A stretch of DNA of 64,000 bases from Chitinophaga pinensis. Its GTDB lineage: Bacteria; Bacteroidota; Bacteroidia; Chitinophagales; Chitinophagaceae. Of the stretch, positions 43,826-53,623 are shown piece by piece. The position numbers and the translations under genes are program-made. Under the pieces are notes generated by a model. The model did not search any database. It worked only from the letters and a program-made list of their open reading frames with translations, and had not been told where the DNA came from. How positions within the stretch are numbered: position 1 is the stretch's first letter; every line of letters begins with the position of its first letter. The DNA is taken from NCBI RefSeq assembly GCF_007896845.1, contig NZ_VOHS01000020.1:48316-112315 (forward strand), in the 5' to 3' direction.

Positions 43826-46800
43826 ATGGAATGTGGTATTGCAGGTGAGGTGATCTTCGATGTGGTGCCCGGTACTTATACAGAACAGGTGTATATGCAC
43901 AAGATTCCTGGTGCATCTGATACCAGCCGTGTTACCTTCCGTAGCCAGAATGGTAACCCTGCATCTGTGACACTCACCTACGCCGGTACAACTGCAAGGA
44001 ACTATGTACTGAGACTGGATAGTGCCAGCTATATCACTTATAAGAATATCACCATCACTGCTACCGATGCTACTAATGGCCGTGCAGTAGTATTTGGAGG
44101 TAATGCGGTAAGAGATAGTCTGTTGACAAATAAGATCAATGTGCCGGTTGCTACAACAGATAATACAAATGTAGTAGGTGTGTTTGCTGACGACTTCAAA
44201 GGTGGAAGCATTGCGATTGTTGGTAATACTATCAAAAACGGTGCAAGTGGTATCCACTTCTCCGGTACTTCTGCCGATGACGAAGTACGTGGATTGTTAG
44301 TAGATAGTAATAACGTGAGTGGTGTATTCGCCAGCGGTATCAATATCAATTTTGTGAGCCGTCCTGTTGTATCCCGAAACATTGTAGATCTCAAAGATCC
44401 GATGGCCGCATCTGGTTATGGTATCGTATTGAGCTCCGGAGATAGTGCATATAAAGTAATCAGCAATACGTTGACCATCAGTAACCTGAGTACTTCTATA
44501 TGGGGTATTGCATTGCAGGATTGTAAAGGTTCTGCTGCTGCTACCGGACTGATAGAAGGTAATAAAGTGATCGCCGTAACTGGTAATACCGGTATGATCT
44601 GGGCGCTGGCAAACGTAGGTTCTTCTTACAACACGACTGTGAATAACGTGGTGTCTGTGAAAACAACTGGTCCTGTGGCCTACGGATTATACAGTAACGA
44701 AGGAAATAACATCAATTACTACAATAACTCCGTATACAATGCCTCTACAGCGGTAGGCGCAAATGTGACGGCTTACATTTCTCATACAAGCCCGGCAGAT
44801 GGAAACGTGAAACTGCGTAACAATATCTTCTCGAATGAAGGTGGCGGTCTGGCAGCCGAAATAGCATTGAGTGATTTCATCAACAGTGACTACAACACTT
44901 ATTATACAACAGGTACTACGCTGATCTCCAGAAGTGGTACAGGTGATGATTATGATAACCTGACTGACTGGATTGCGGCTTCTGATCTTGATATCAGCTC
45001 CATTGTACACAAGCCTGCATTTGCAAGCATCAATACATTGGAACCTGAGCTGACAAACCCTGATGTATGGGCTATCCATGGTCGTGGTGTACAGATTCCC
45101 GGTAACGACCACGATATCAATAAAAAAACAAGACCGGTAACGCTGACAGCAGGTGTACCTGATATGGGTGCATATGAGTTCCTGCCAACCGCAGTCCCTA
45201 CTGTCCTGCAGGCGGTTCCGGCAATCCCGGCGCCCGGTATTACACAGCAGTTCCTCTACGGATCTGATACAGTTGCGAAAATTACCTGGGATCCTAATAC
45301 AGCAGTACCTGCTACTATTACTCTGAAACGTTACTCAGGCGTAGTACCACCCAATCTGGCACAGGGTACACCATTTATGTACTTCTATACAGATGTGGAC
45401 GTGACAGGTGCGGGTACCTATAAATTCAATCTGGAGCAATTCTATGTGGATTCCTGGCTGGGTTATATGGACAGAGAGAAGAATGTACGTCTCGGCAGAA
45501 CTAATGCGTCCAATACCTGGATCGTTAATGATAGCAGCACAGTAGATGTAGCGAGGAACATCATTGCTGATACCGCTCTGCATTACCTTGATAAATTCAC
45601 CGGTCTGAGAGGTAAGCTGATCTTTGAACCAAATGGACCCGTAGGCGCAGATACTTCGAATACAGGTACACGCTTCTGGGTAGCATACGGTCATGACAGA
45701 AGTTTCATTACTGACAATGATCAGAATCTCGCGCTGCACTTCGTAGCAGGTGCTACGGCTGCACACGTTGTTGTGAAAGTAAATGGCACGGCATGGGGTA
45801 GAGATTATACAGTACCTGCAAATGGTTCCTTCACAACTGACTTTATACCGAAATCCGGTCTGAGTGATGCCCGTCTGAGCGGCGAAGGTTTGTATCCTTT
45901 CGGTATCAGTATTGAGAGTGATGCACCAATCAATGCTTATGCACACCAGTATAGCTGGTCTACAGCAGGAGCTACACTGTTATTGCCGGTGGGTACATAT
46001 GGGTATGAGTATCGTCCGATGACAGCCCGCCAGTATGCGGATGCTGACGCCTTCTCCTGGTTCTATATCATCGCTGACAATGATAGTTCTGTTGTAGAGA
46101 TCACACCGTCACAACTGACAGCAGGTGGACATGCAGCAGGCGTACCATTCCAGGTAACACTGAACAGAGGAGAGGTATATCAGGTAATGGGAGCAATGAA
46201 AGACCTGAATGAGGGATATGACCTCTCTGGTAGTATTGTTCGTTCAGTACAGAATGAGAAAGGTAAATGTTATCCGGTAGCCGTATTCTCAGGTAACAGT
46301 TTCAGTTCCTTCGGTTGCGGTGGCTCCGGTGGTTCGATAGGTGCAGATGGTGAGAACATCGTACAACAGAACCTGCCGGTACAGTCATGGGGTAAAACAT
46401 TCATGTCTGCTCCATCTTCCGGTATGACAGATCCGGTTCGTCTGATGAATAATATTTATCGCGTACTGGTGAAAGATCCGGCGACAATCGTGAAGAGAAA
46501 TAATATACAGCTGCCATCGAATACATTGATCAATAACAGCTACTATGAATTTGAAAGCAAGGTAGCGGAGTATATCGTAGCAGATAAACCGGTAACTGTT
46601 GCACAGTATTTCGCCAATGATGGCGCCTGTGGTAACTCAGCCGGTGGTGACGTGGAAATGGTATACCTGACACCTGTTGAACAAGCTGTGAAGAAAGCCA
46701 CCTTCTATCGTAATGCTGACGCTGGGGTGACTGCCAACTTCATATCCCTCGTGATTCATAAACAAGGTCTGAACTCCCTGCTCATTGATGGTAGCAATAC

Positions 46801-48367
46801 ATTCAGTTACACCTTTAACCATCAGAACAGAGCGGATTATGTTGTTGTCGTAAAACGCTGGGATGCCAGTGAAGGGTTGAGCACTGTAAAGAGTGATTCT
46901 GCATTCACCGCTATTACTTATGGTTTTGGATATGATGTCAGCTATGCATACAACGTAGCAATGCAGATCAGAAACCTGAACATACAGCCGGCATTTACCA
47001 ATACAAACAACCAGACTACTAATAAGAATGCTTACACCTGTGCGAAGACGCCATTCCGTCTGAATGCCATGCTGCCAATGATACCAGCCACGCTGACCTG
47101 GCAGTTGAGTGAAGTAGCTAACCTGACACCGGCAACGGACATTGTATCCAACAATCCGGTGGCTGCTGACACGCTGGTGATAGATGGTGTGACATACTAC
47201 CAGTTCCAGCTTACAACAGACTATACTTTCTCTGCACCGGGTGACTATGTGATTCCTGTGAAAGTAACTGATCCTGCTATAGAAAGCTGTGACAACAGTA
47301 TCACTACTTATCTGAAAGTGAAAGTAATGGCTGCTCCACATGTAGACTTCGCCATCAGTTATAATGGTTGTATCAGCGATATCGCTGTATTGAACGGAAC
47401 AGCAACAACAGAAAATAATGCGACGATCAGCAAGTGGAAATGGACGTTTGGTGATGGTACAACTGCTGATACACGCAATGTGACCAAACAATATCCTGCT
47501 GCGGGTGAATACACTGATACCCTGCAGGTGATCACGAAAGACGGTTGTGTGGGAGATACTGTGAAAAAGATCGTTGTGAACGAACCGGGTGCTGCTGCAC
47601 TTGCCGCAGATACGCTGACAGTATGTGCGCATACAGATGCCACATTTACCGTACAGAATGCAGATGCCGGCGCAACATACAACTGGTATAACTCAGCAAC
47701 CGGTGGTGCACTGATCGGAACAGGTACTACACTGGAAATCAAAGACGCAGTAAGTCCTGCAGTATACTACGTTGAAACGACCAAGGGTGGTTGTGCCGGT
47801 CTGGCACGTACACCAGCCACATTGCTGGTGAAACCACAACTGGCAGTACCGGTATTAAGAGTAGACTCTATTGGCGTAGATCAGATTCGCTTCACCTGGA
47901 ATGAAATCGTGGGTGCGGAAGGTTATCTGGTATCTACAGACAATGGTGCTACATGGACTGCACCATCTTCTGGTGGAGAAGGATTGGAACATGTGGTGAA
48001 AGGCCTGAAACCTCAGCAGACAGTTACCCTGATGGTGAAAGCCACAGGTTGTGAGGACAAAGTATCACAGGCTGTTACAGGTAAGACATTACCAGATGGT
48101 GTATACATTCCATCAGGCTTCTCACCAAATGGTGATGGTCTGAATGATACATGGCAGGTATATGGTGCCGTAGTAAGAGAAATTCATTTCATGGTGTTCA
48201 ACCAGTGGGGTGAGAAAATATTCGAATCCAATAATCAGAACCTGGGATGGGATGGTAGTTACAGAGGCAAGGCACAGCCTTCCGGTGTATACATCTACAT
48301 CTGTAAACTGAAATTGGCTGATGGTACCAGCATCGAAAGAAAAGGTACGCTCAACCTCTTGAGGTAA
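43826..48367 (+). CDS. Giant surface protein, C-terminal part: beta-helix, IgGFc-like, PKD, CHU_C
   Basis: The ORF has 1,513 codons from an internal ATG; the true reading frame resumes from ~43765. It holds the rest of the third beta-helix (to ~450), a linker, an IgGFc-binding-protein-type N-terminal domain (~613-1040; GTRFWVAYGHDRSF, SDAPINAYAHQYSW), a PKD domain (~1170-1255; KWTFGDGTTADTRN), an Ig-like and a fibronectin-III-like domain, and a type B T9SS tail (~1426-1513; GFSPNGDGLNDTWQV, VFNQWGEKIFES). It has no signal peptide of its own, so alone it cannot be exported. Restored, the whole protein would be ~2,980 residues. The downstream PorP/OmpA genes are its likely export and anchoring partners. 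Confidence 0.8.
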   Translation: MECGIAGEVIFDVVPGTYTEQVYMHKIPGASDTSRVTFRSQNGNPASVTLTYAGTTARNYVLRLDSASYITYKNITITATDATNGRAVVFGGNAVRDSLLTNKINVPVATTDNTNVVGVFADDFKGGSIAIVGNTIKNGASGIHFSGTSADDEVRGLLVDSNNVSGVFASGININFVSRPVVSRNIVDLKDPMAASGYGIVLSSGDSAYKVISNTLTISNLSTSIWGIALQDCKGSAAATGLIEGNKVIAVTGNTGMIWALANVGSSYNTTVNNVVSVKTTGPVAYGLYSNEGNNINYYNNSVYNASTAVGANVTAYISHTSPADGNVKLRNNIFSNEGGGLAAEIALSDFINSDYNTYYTTGTTLISRSGTGDDYDNLTDWIAASDLDISSIVHKPAFASINTLEPELTNPDVWAIHGRGVQIPGNDHDINKKTRPVTLTAGVPDMGAYEFLPTAVPTVLQAVPAIPAPGITQQFLYGSDTVAKITWDPNTAVPATITLKRYSGVVPPNLAQGTPFMYFYTDVDVTGAGTYKFNLEQFYVDSWLGYMDREKNVRLGRTNASNTWIVNDSSTVDVARNIIADTALHYLDKFTGLRGKLIFEPNGPVGADTSNTGTRFWVAYGHDRSFITDNDQNLALHFVAGATAAHVVVKVNGTAWGRDYTVPANGSFTTDFIPKSGLSDARLSGEGLYPFGISIESDAPINAYAHQYSWSTAGATLLLPVGTYGYEYRPMTARQYADADAFSWFYIIADNDSSVVEITPSQLTAGGHAAGVPFQVTLNRGEVYQVMGAMKDLNEGYDLSGSIVRSVQNEKGKCYPVAVFSGNSFSSFGCGGSGGSIGADGENIVQQNLPVQSWGKTFMSAPSSGMTDPVRLMNNIYRVLVKDPATIVKRNNIQLPSNTLINNSYYEFESKVAEYIVADKPVTVAQYFANDGACGNSAGGDVEMVYLTPVEQAVKKATFYRNADAGVTANFISLVIHKQGLNSLLIDGSNTFSYTFNHQNRADYVVVVKRWDASEGLSTVKSDSAFTAITYGFGYDVSYAYNVAMQIRNLNIQPAFTNTNNQTTNKNAYTCAKTPFRLNAMLPMIPATLTWQLSEVANLTPATDIVSNNPVAADTLVIDGVTYYQFQLTTDYTFSAPGDYVIPVKVTDPAIESCDNSITTYLKVKVMAAPHVDFAISYNGCISDIAVLNGTATTENNATISKWKWTFGDGTTADTRNVTKQYPAAGEYTDTLQVITKDGCVGDTVKKIVVNEPGAAALAADTLTVCAHTDATFTVQNADAGATYNWYNSATGGALIGTGTTLEIKDAVSPAVYYVETTKGGCAGLARTPATLLVKPQLAVPVLRVDSIGVDQIRFTWNEIVGAEGYLVSTDNGATWTAPSSGGEGLEHVVKGLKPQQTVTLMVKATGCEDKVSQAVTGKTLPDGVYIPSGFSPNGDGLNDTWQVYGAVVREIHFMVFNQWGEKIFESNNQNLGWDGSYRGKAQPSGVYIYICKLKLADGTSIERKGTLNLLR

Positions 48368-48383
48368 TCTAAAAAATGGTTTT

Positions 48384-51300
48384 ATGGAGAAATGGACATT
48401 CAGATCAACCCGACAACTCTTTGCTTGCTATTGCTCTCCGCCTTATGGCGGGAGCAACAGCAGCAGGATGTTGTTCCGCAGCTGCTGCGCTGCCTTAATA
48501 ATCCTGTTAACCTGTTTGCAAACCTATGGTCAGAATTTATCCAACAGAGGGAAAAGCTTCTGGGTAGGATATGGCCATCACCAGTTCATGGAGCCTAACA
48601 GAGGTAACTCACAGGAAATGGTACTCTACCTAAGTGCGGAAGAACCTGCCAACGTTACCGTTACTATTGATGGCACCACCTGGTCAAGATCTTATTCAAT
48701 TCCAGCCAACACTGTTATTGCAACCGACCAGATACCTAAGACGGGTACTTTTGACGCAAGACTTTATTCAGTACCGCCTACTTTCGGTGGCACCGGTGGT
48801 GAAGGGTTATTCCAGCGGAAAGGTATTCATATCGTCAGTGACGTTCCGATTGTGGCTTATGCACACATCTATGGTAGTGCTTCATCCGGAGCCACCATGT
48901 TGATGCCGGAAGATACCTGGGGATATTATTATGTATCATTGAACAGTCAGCAGGACTATGACTTTGACTGTTTCTCCTGGATGTTTGTGGTGGCAAAAGA
49001 AAATAATACTGTAGTAGAAATCACCCCTTCCGTACCCACCCGTAATGGTAAATTACCGGGTGTGCCATTCACAGTTACCTTGAACAGAGGAGAGATTTAT
49101 CAGGTAATAGGTGCATCATTGGGAGGGAGTGCCGGACATGAGATGACCGGTACGACCGTCAGATCGATTGCCAATGTCAATGATACCTGTTTCCCTGTAG
49201 CGGTGTTCTCTGGTAGTAGCCGCACAAGTATTGCCTGTGTCGGTAATTTCGGTTCCAGTGGGGATAACAATATTCAACAGGTATTTCCTTCACAGGCATG
49301 GGGAAAGCGATATCTCACCGCTCCCAGTTCTGTTGATAATACCCCCAGTAGTTTCATGACCAACCCCTATAAAGTGGTGGTAAAAGATCCGGCTACTGTT
49401 GTGAAACGAAATGGCATACAATTAACAGGTCTGCTGAATAATTCTTACTATGAATTTGAAAGTAATAGTCCGGATCTGATTGAAGCAGATAAACCGGTAC
49501 TGGTAGCACAATACATGTCGTCTACCGGTGCATGTAACAATACCGGTGGTGATGGTGACCCCGAAATGGTATACCTGAGTCCTGTGGAACAATCCATCAA
49601 AAGGATCGGTTTTTACAGAAATAACCGGGAAAATATCAATGTGAATTACCTCACGATGATCATACCCACAAACGGTTTGAATACATTAACCATTGATGGT
49701 GTAGCTAATTCATGGAATGTGGCTATTCCACATCCTAATGTGCCGGGTTACTCAGTTGTTATTAAAAGGTGGAATGCCACACAGGCACAATGTGTTGTAC
49801 AGAGTGATTCCGCCTTTACCGCTGTGACATACGGATTGGGATCGGTGGAAAGTTACGGTTATAACGCAGGTACACTCATCAATAACCTGAATGTAATAGG
49901 AGTTATCCACAACGAACAGGATACCTCATCTTATAAAAACGACTTTACCTGTACACAGACACCTGTTGAACTGTCAGTACTCCTTGCATATAAGCCGACG
50001 GAGATGCACTGGAACATTAGTAAGCTTGGTAATATCGTAACACCAAATGCAGATGTATCACAAGTGAATCCTTTACCGGTGGGAGAGGAGCTGGTAAACG
50101 GAGTTCCTTATTATAAATATACCCTACCTGGCACCTATCTTTTCAGCACGATCGGCAAATATGAAATACCGATTGTTAATACACATCCAGGTATTGAGAA
50201 ATGTGACCATAAAGAGGAAGTAAAGATTTCGGTAGATGTAAAACGTAAGCCTGCTGCTTCATTCAGCACTGATTTCACTGGTTGTACAATGGATACGGCT
50301 TATTTCAAGGCAGATAGTAGTGGTAACGGGTATACCATTGATCGTTGGAAATGGACATTCCCGGGAGCAGTACAGGACAGTGGTGCAGTAGTCCGGCGTA
50401 AATTCCCGATAGGGCAGCAGAATATTCAGCTGAGTGTAATTTCAAAAGAAGGCTGTCTGGCAGATACTATCATTCCTATTACCGTAGTAGCGATTCCTGT
50501 GGCTGATTTTACGACTGTTCCAGCCGCTGTGTGTGAAGGGGGCAGTATACAGGTGACTGACCAGTCTACTTACGGAGGCACTGCACCTATGAAGAACTGG
50601 TACTGGAATTTTGGTAATGATACGACGGCATCACTTGATAATGATGCGGCACAGAAAGCGAACTACAGCAAATTTGGTACATATACAATAGCGCATGTCG
50701 TAAAGATCAGTGAACTGTGTGTGAGTGATACTGCGAAGAAGACGATCACTGTAAATGCAAATCCAATAGTAGGATTTACCTATCCGGATACCTGTCTGCT
50801 GGCTACCGGACAAGTACAATTCACCAGTACCACAACAGTACCTGACGGACAGGCGATCAGTACCTATGCATGGGACTTCGGAGATGCCAATGCTACTCCT
50901 GCCAATCCTAATACAGCTACTATTGCTGATCCGCTGCATAGTTATTCAAGATTCGGAACTTATACAGTTAAATATGCGGTTACCACTGCACAGGGATGTA
51001 TCAAAGACACCACTGTACAGGCCACCTTTAATCTGAAGCCTGCACTGACATTTGGTGCATCACTGCCGGCTGTTTGTATAAATGACAAGTCGGTCATATC
51101 GGTGGCGAAAGCAACCGTAACCAATGGTGTGACCGGTACAGGTATTTATAAAGGCGCAGGTGTATCACAAGCGGGAATATTTAATCCTTTGACCGCAGGT
51201 GCGGGTACACATACTGTCTGGTATGTATTTACCGCGCAGGGAGGTTGTACAGATTCTATCCCGGCAACGATCACGGTATACCCTAAGCCACAAACGGTCT

Positions 51301-52556
51301 TTACTGCCAATGCAGACGTTTGTCTGGGAGAGGCGGTGAGTTTCGCAGATCAGTCAACTATCACTACAGGGAATATCGTCACATGGAAATGGCTTTTCGG
51401 AGACGGTAGCACAGAAAACCGTACAGATAATAACACATTCAATAAGACTTATACAGCGTGGAAAAATTATAACGCAAAACTGGTAACTGTCAGTGACCAT
51501 GGATGTATCAGTGATACCGCTACAAGAACAGTTGCTGTACATGCTTTACCGGTTCCAGACTTTGCATTACCCACCAATATCTGTATGCCGGAAGGCGCTG
51601 CACAGTTCACCAATCAGTCAGCTGTGCCTGATATGTCAGCACTGACTTATCAGTGGGCATTCGGAGATGGCAGCACCGCGACAGATGCATCTCCTTTACA
51701 TCACTATCAGGATGCAGGTGCTTATACAGTAATACTGACGGCTACGTCCGTATATGGCTGTACAGCCGTTAAAGAAAAGGTACTGGCAGATTTCTATGCG
51801 CAACCAATGGCTGATTTCACTGTATCTCCGGATACACTGTGTCAGGGGGCTGACAATGTCTTTACTGACAGGAGTGTGGATGCCAATAACAATATCGTAA
51901 CATGGGCATGGACTTTTGGTGATGGTAGTGGTTCAACAGATCGTAATCCTGTAAAACGCTATACAGCACCTGGTGATTATACTGTGCAACTGGTAGTGGC
52001 TAATAATGCAGGTTGCATATCCGTTCCATATACCAGCAATGTAGTGGTATATCTGCAACCGGTCATAGATGCAGGACCATCCTTCATCGTTGCACAGGGT
52101 AGTCAGGTAATATTTGCCCCGACTGTGAATGACGCTTCGCAAAGCTTCCGCTGGACACCTCCCGATGGACTTTCTGATCCTACTGTATTGAAACCGGTAC
52201 TGAAGGCGATGGAAGACCAGATATACACGCTGACAGCTATAGGTGAAGGTGGTTGCGCAGCAACAGACGAAACCTCCGTGAAAGTCTTCAAAAAAGTGAG
52301 CATCCCCAATGTATTCTCTCCCAATGGTGATCAGATCAATGACAGATGGGTACTGACCAATCTGGCTGATTACGGGGAATGCACGGTAGAGGTCTTCAAC
52401 CGTTACGGACAGCGCGTATACTATTCCGAAGGATATAAGACGCCATGGGACGGCACTTATAAAGGCCATCTGTTACCGCAGGCCACTTATTACTATGTCA
52501 TTAAACTAAACAATGGTACAGCCCCAATGACAGGCTACGTAGTCATCTTACAATAA
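48384..52556 (+). CDS. IgGFc-domain/PKD-repeat surface adhesin with CHU_C type B tail
   Basis: The ORF has 1,390 codons. ATG 48384 would give a 28-residue extension before the signal peptide, while M29 at 48468 (LFRSCCAALIILLTCLQTYG) is a cleaner start. An IgGFc-binding-type domain (~52-520; SFWVGYGHHQF, VVEITPSVP) is paralogous to that in the giant protein upstream. Several PKD-type or related Ig-like domains follow (starts near 622, 707, 795, 885, 970, 1058, 1142), with motifs such as WKWLFGDGST and WAWTFGDGSG. A last Ig-like domain (~1222-1300) precedes the T9SS type B tail (IPNVFSPNGDQINDRWVL). It begins 16 nt after the giant protein's stop. Adhesion to a surface or glycan is inferred; IgG binding is only a family name. 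Confidence 0.88.
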   Translation: MEKWTFRSTRQLFACYCSPPYGGSNSSRMLFRSCCAALIILLTCLQTYGQNLSNRGKSFWVGYGHHQFMEPNRGNSQEMVLYLSAEEPANVTVTIDGTTWSRSYSIPANTVIATDQIPKTGTFDARLYSVPPTFGGTGGEGLFQRKGIHIVSDVPIVAYAHIYGSASSGATMLMPEDTWGYYYVSLNSQQDYDFDCFSWMFVVAKENNTVVEITPSVPTRNGKLPGVPFTVTLNRGEIYQVIGASLGGSAGHEMTGTTVRSIANVNDTCFPVAVFSGSSRTSIACVGNFGSSGDNNIQQVFPSQAWGKRYLTAPSSVDNTPSSFMTNPYKVVVKDPATVVKRNGIQLTGLLNNSYYEFESNSPDLIEADKPVLVAQYMSSTGACNNTGGDGDPEMVYLSPVEQSIKRIGFYRNNRENINVNYLTMIIPTNGLNTLTIDGVANSWNVAIPHPNVPGYSVVIKRWNATQAQCVVQSDSAFTAVTYGLGSVESYGYNAGTLINNLNVIGVIHNEQDTSSYKNDFTCTQTPVELSVLLAYKPTEMHWNISKLGNIVTPNADVSQVNPLPVGEELVNGVPYYKYTLPGTYLFSTIGKYEIPIVNTHPGIEKCDHKEEVKISVDVKRKPAASFSTDFTGCTMDTAYFKADSSGNGYTIDRWKWTFPGAVQDSGAVVRRKFPIGQQNIQLSVISKEGCLADTIIPITVVAIPVADFTTVPAAVCEGGSIQVTDQSTYGGTAPMKNWYWNFGNDTTASLDNDAAQKANYSKFGTYTIAHVVKISELCVSDTAKKTITVNANPIVGFTYPDTCLLATGQVQFTSTTTVPDGQAISTYAWDFGDANATPANPNTATIADPLHSYSRFGTYTVKYAVTTAQGCIKDTTVQATFNLKPALTFGASLPAVCINDKSVISVAKATVTNGVTGTGIYKGAGVSQAGIFNPLTAGAGTHTVWYVFTAQGGCTDSIPATITVYPKPQTVFTANADVCLGEAVSFADQSTITTGNIVTWKWLFGDGSTENRTDNNTFNKTYTAWKNYNAKLVTVSDHGCISDTATRTVAVHALPVPDFALPTNICMPEGAAQFTNQSAVPDMSALTYQWAFGDGSTATDASPLHHYQDAGAYTVILTATSVYGCTAVKEKVLADFYAQPMADFTVSPDTLCQGADNVFTDRSVDANNNIVTWAWTFGDGSGSTDRNPVKRYTAPGDYTVQLVVANNAGCISVPYTSNVVVYLQPVIDAGPSFIVAQGSQVIFAPTVNDASQSFRWTPPDGLSDPTVLKPVLKAMEDQIYTLTAIGEGGCAATDETSVKVFKKVSIPNVFSPNGDQINDRWVLTNLADYGECTVEVFNRYGQRVYYSEGYKTPWDGTYKGHLLPQATYYYVIKLNNGTAPMTGYVVILQ

Positions 52557-52577
52557 CATCTGAAAATATCGACCAAA

Positions 52578-53585
52578 ATGAGAAATATACTATCTATCAT
52601 CCTGGTATTGCCCTTTCTGATCTTCATAGGGAATACAGCAACAGCACAGACAGATCCGCATTTTTCCCAGTACTATGTGTATCCGTCATGGCTTAACCCG
52701 GCACTGACCGGTGCATTTGATGGCCAGTACCGCATTGGTGCCATCTATCGTAATCAATGGGGAAATATCAGCGATCCGTTTACAACGTATGGTGTTGCTG
52801 CTGATTTCACCACCAACAAACAGTTCAATTTTGGCGCCAGCGTATTGAACCAGAAAGCTGGCGATGGTGGTTACAACTATACGACTGCTTACGGTAGTGC
52901 CTCTTATACAGGCGTACGTTTTGGCGCTGAAGGGTATCACCGCGTAGTGTTTGGCTTACAGTTCGGTATGATCCAGCGTAAGTTCGATGCTTCCAAACTG
53001 ACCTTCGGTGATCAATGGAACCCCATCACCGGTTATAATCCGGGTACGCCAAGCGCTGATGGTTTCAGCCGGACATCTTCTACCTCTTTTGATGCAGGAG
53101 CTGGCGTATTGTATTACGATGCGGAACCAGGAAAGAAGTATAACATTTTTGGCGGTTTCTCCGTAGCACATCTGACCCGTCCGACTGATCAGTTCAGCGT
53201 TACAGGTGACGCACGTTTCCCTATGCGCTTTACAGGTCATGCCGGTGTGAAACTGGCAGTGACTGATGCAATCAGTATAACGCCTAACATTCTTTACCTG
53301 AGACAGGGTAATGCAGAAGAGAAAATGGCCGGCGCTTACGGACAATTGTTTGTAAATCCCATCACTGACGTATTGCTGGGTGTCAACTATAGGTTCAAAG
53401 ATGCGGTATCCACACATGCCGGTTTCACTTACAAGAGCTTTACACTGGGTGTGAGCTATGACATCAATACTTCTGAACTGAGCAAAATGGCGAGAGGCTC
53501 TAACAGTTTCGAACTGTCCCTCACTTTCATCGGCAGAAAGCTTTTCAGATCACAGGAAGCGGAGTTTGTTTGTCCGCGTCTCTAA
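52578..53585 (+). CDS. PorP/SprF family type IX secretion outer-membrane protein
   Basis: The 335-residue protein has a signal peptide ending at TATAQ and the family opening DPHFSQYYVYPSWLNPALTG, followed by barrel strands. It starts 21 nt after the adhesin stop and is followed 38 nt later by an OmpA-family gene, the usual gene order for a type B cargo export module. It probably serves the two large CHU_C proteins immediately upstream. Confidence 0.92.
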   Translation: MRNILSIILVLPFLIFIGNTATAQTDPHFSQYYVYPSWLNPALTGAFDGQYRIGAIYRNQWGNISDPFTTYGVAADFTTNKQFNFGASVLNQKAGDGGYNYTTAYGSASYTGVRFGAEGYHRVVFGLQFGMIQRKFDASKLTFGDQWNPITGYNPGTPSADGFSRTSSTSFDAGAGVLYYDAEPGKKYNIFGGFSVAHLTRPTDQFSVTGDARFPMRFTGHAGVKLAVTDAISITPNILYLRQGNAEEKMAGAYGQLFVNPITDVLLGVNYRFKDAVSTHAGFTYKSFTLGVSYDINTSELSKMARGSNSFELSLTFIGRKLFRSQEAEFVCPRL

Positions 53586-53623
53586 TATGAACCTCATCCG
53601 TCAACACGTATCAAAAGAAGAAC

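Noticed and set aside
46637..47632. 331-codon minus-strand ORF in the giant adhesin gene
   Set aside because: It is a shadow of the coding strand over the IgGFc/PKD region, with abnormal Cys/His/Ile composition and no recognisable motif.
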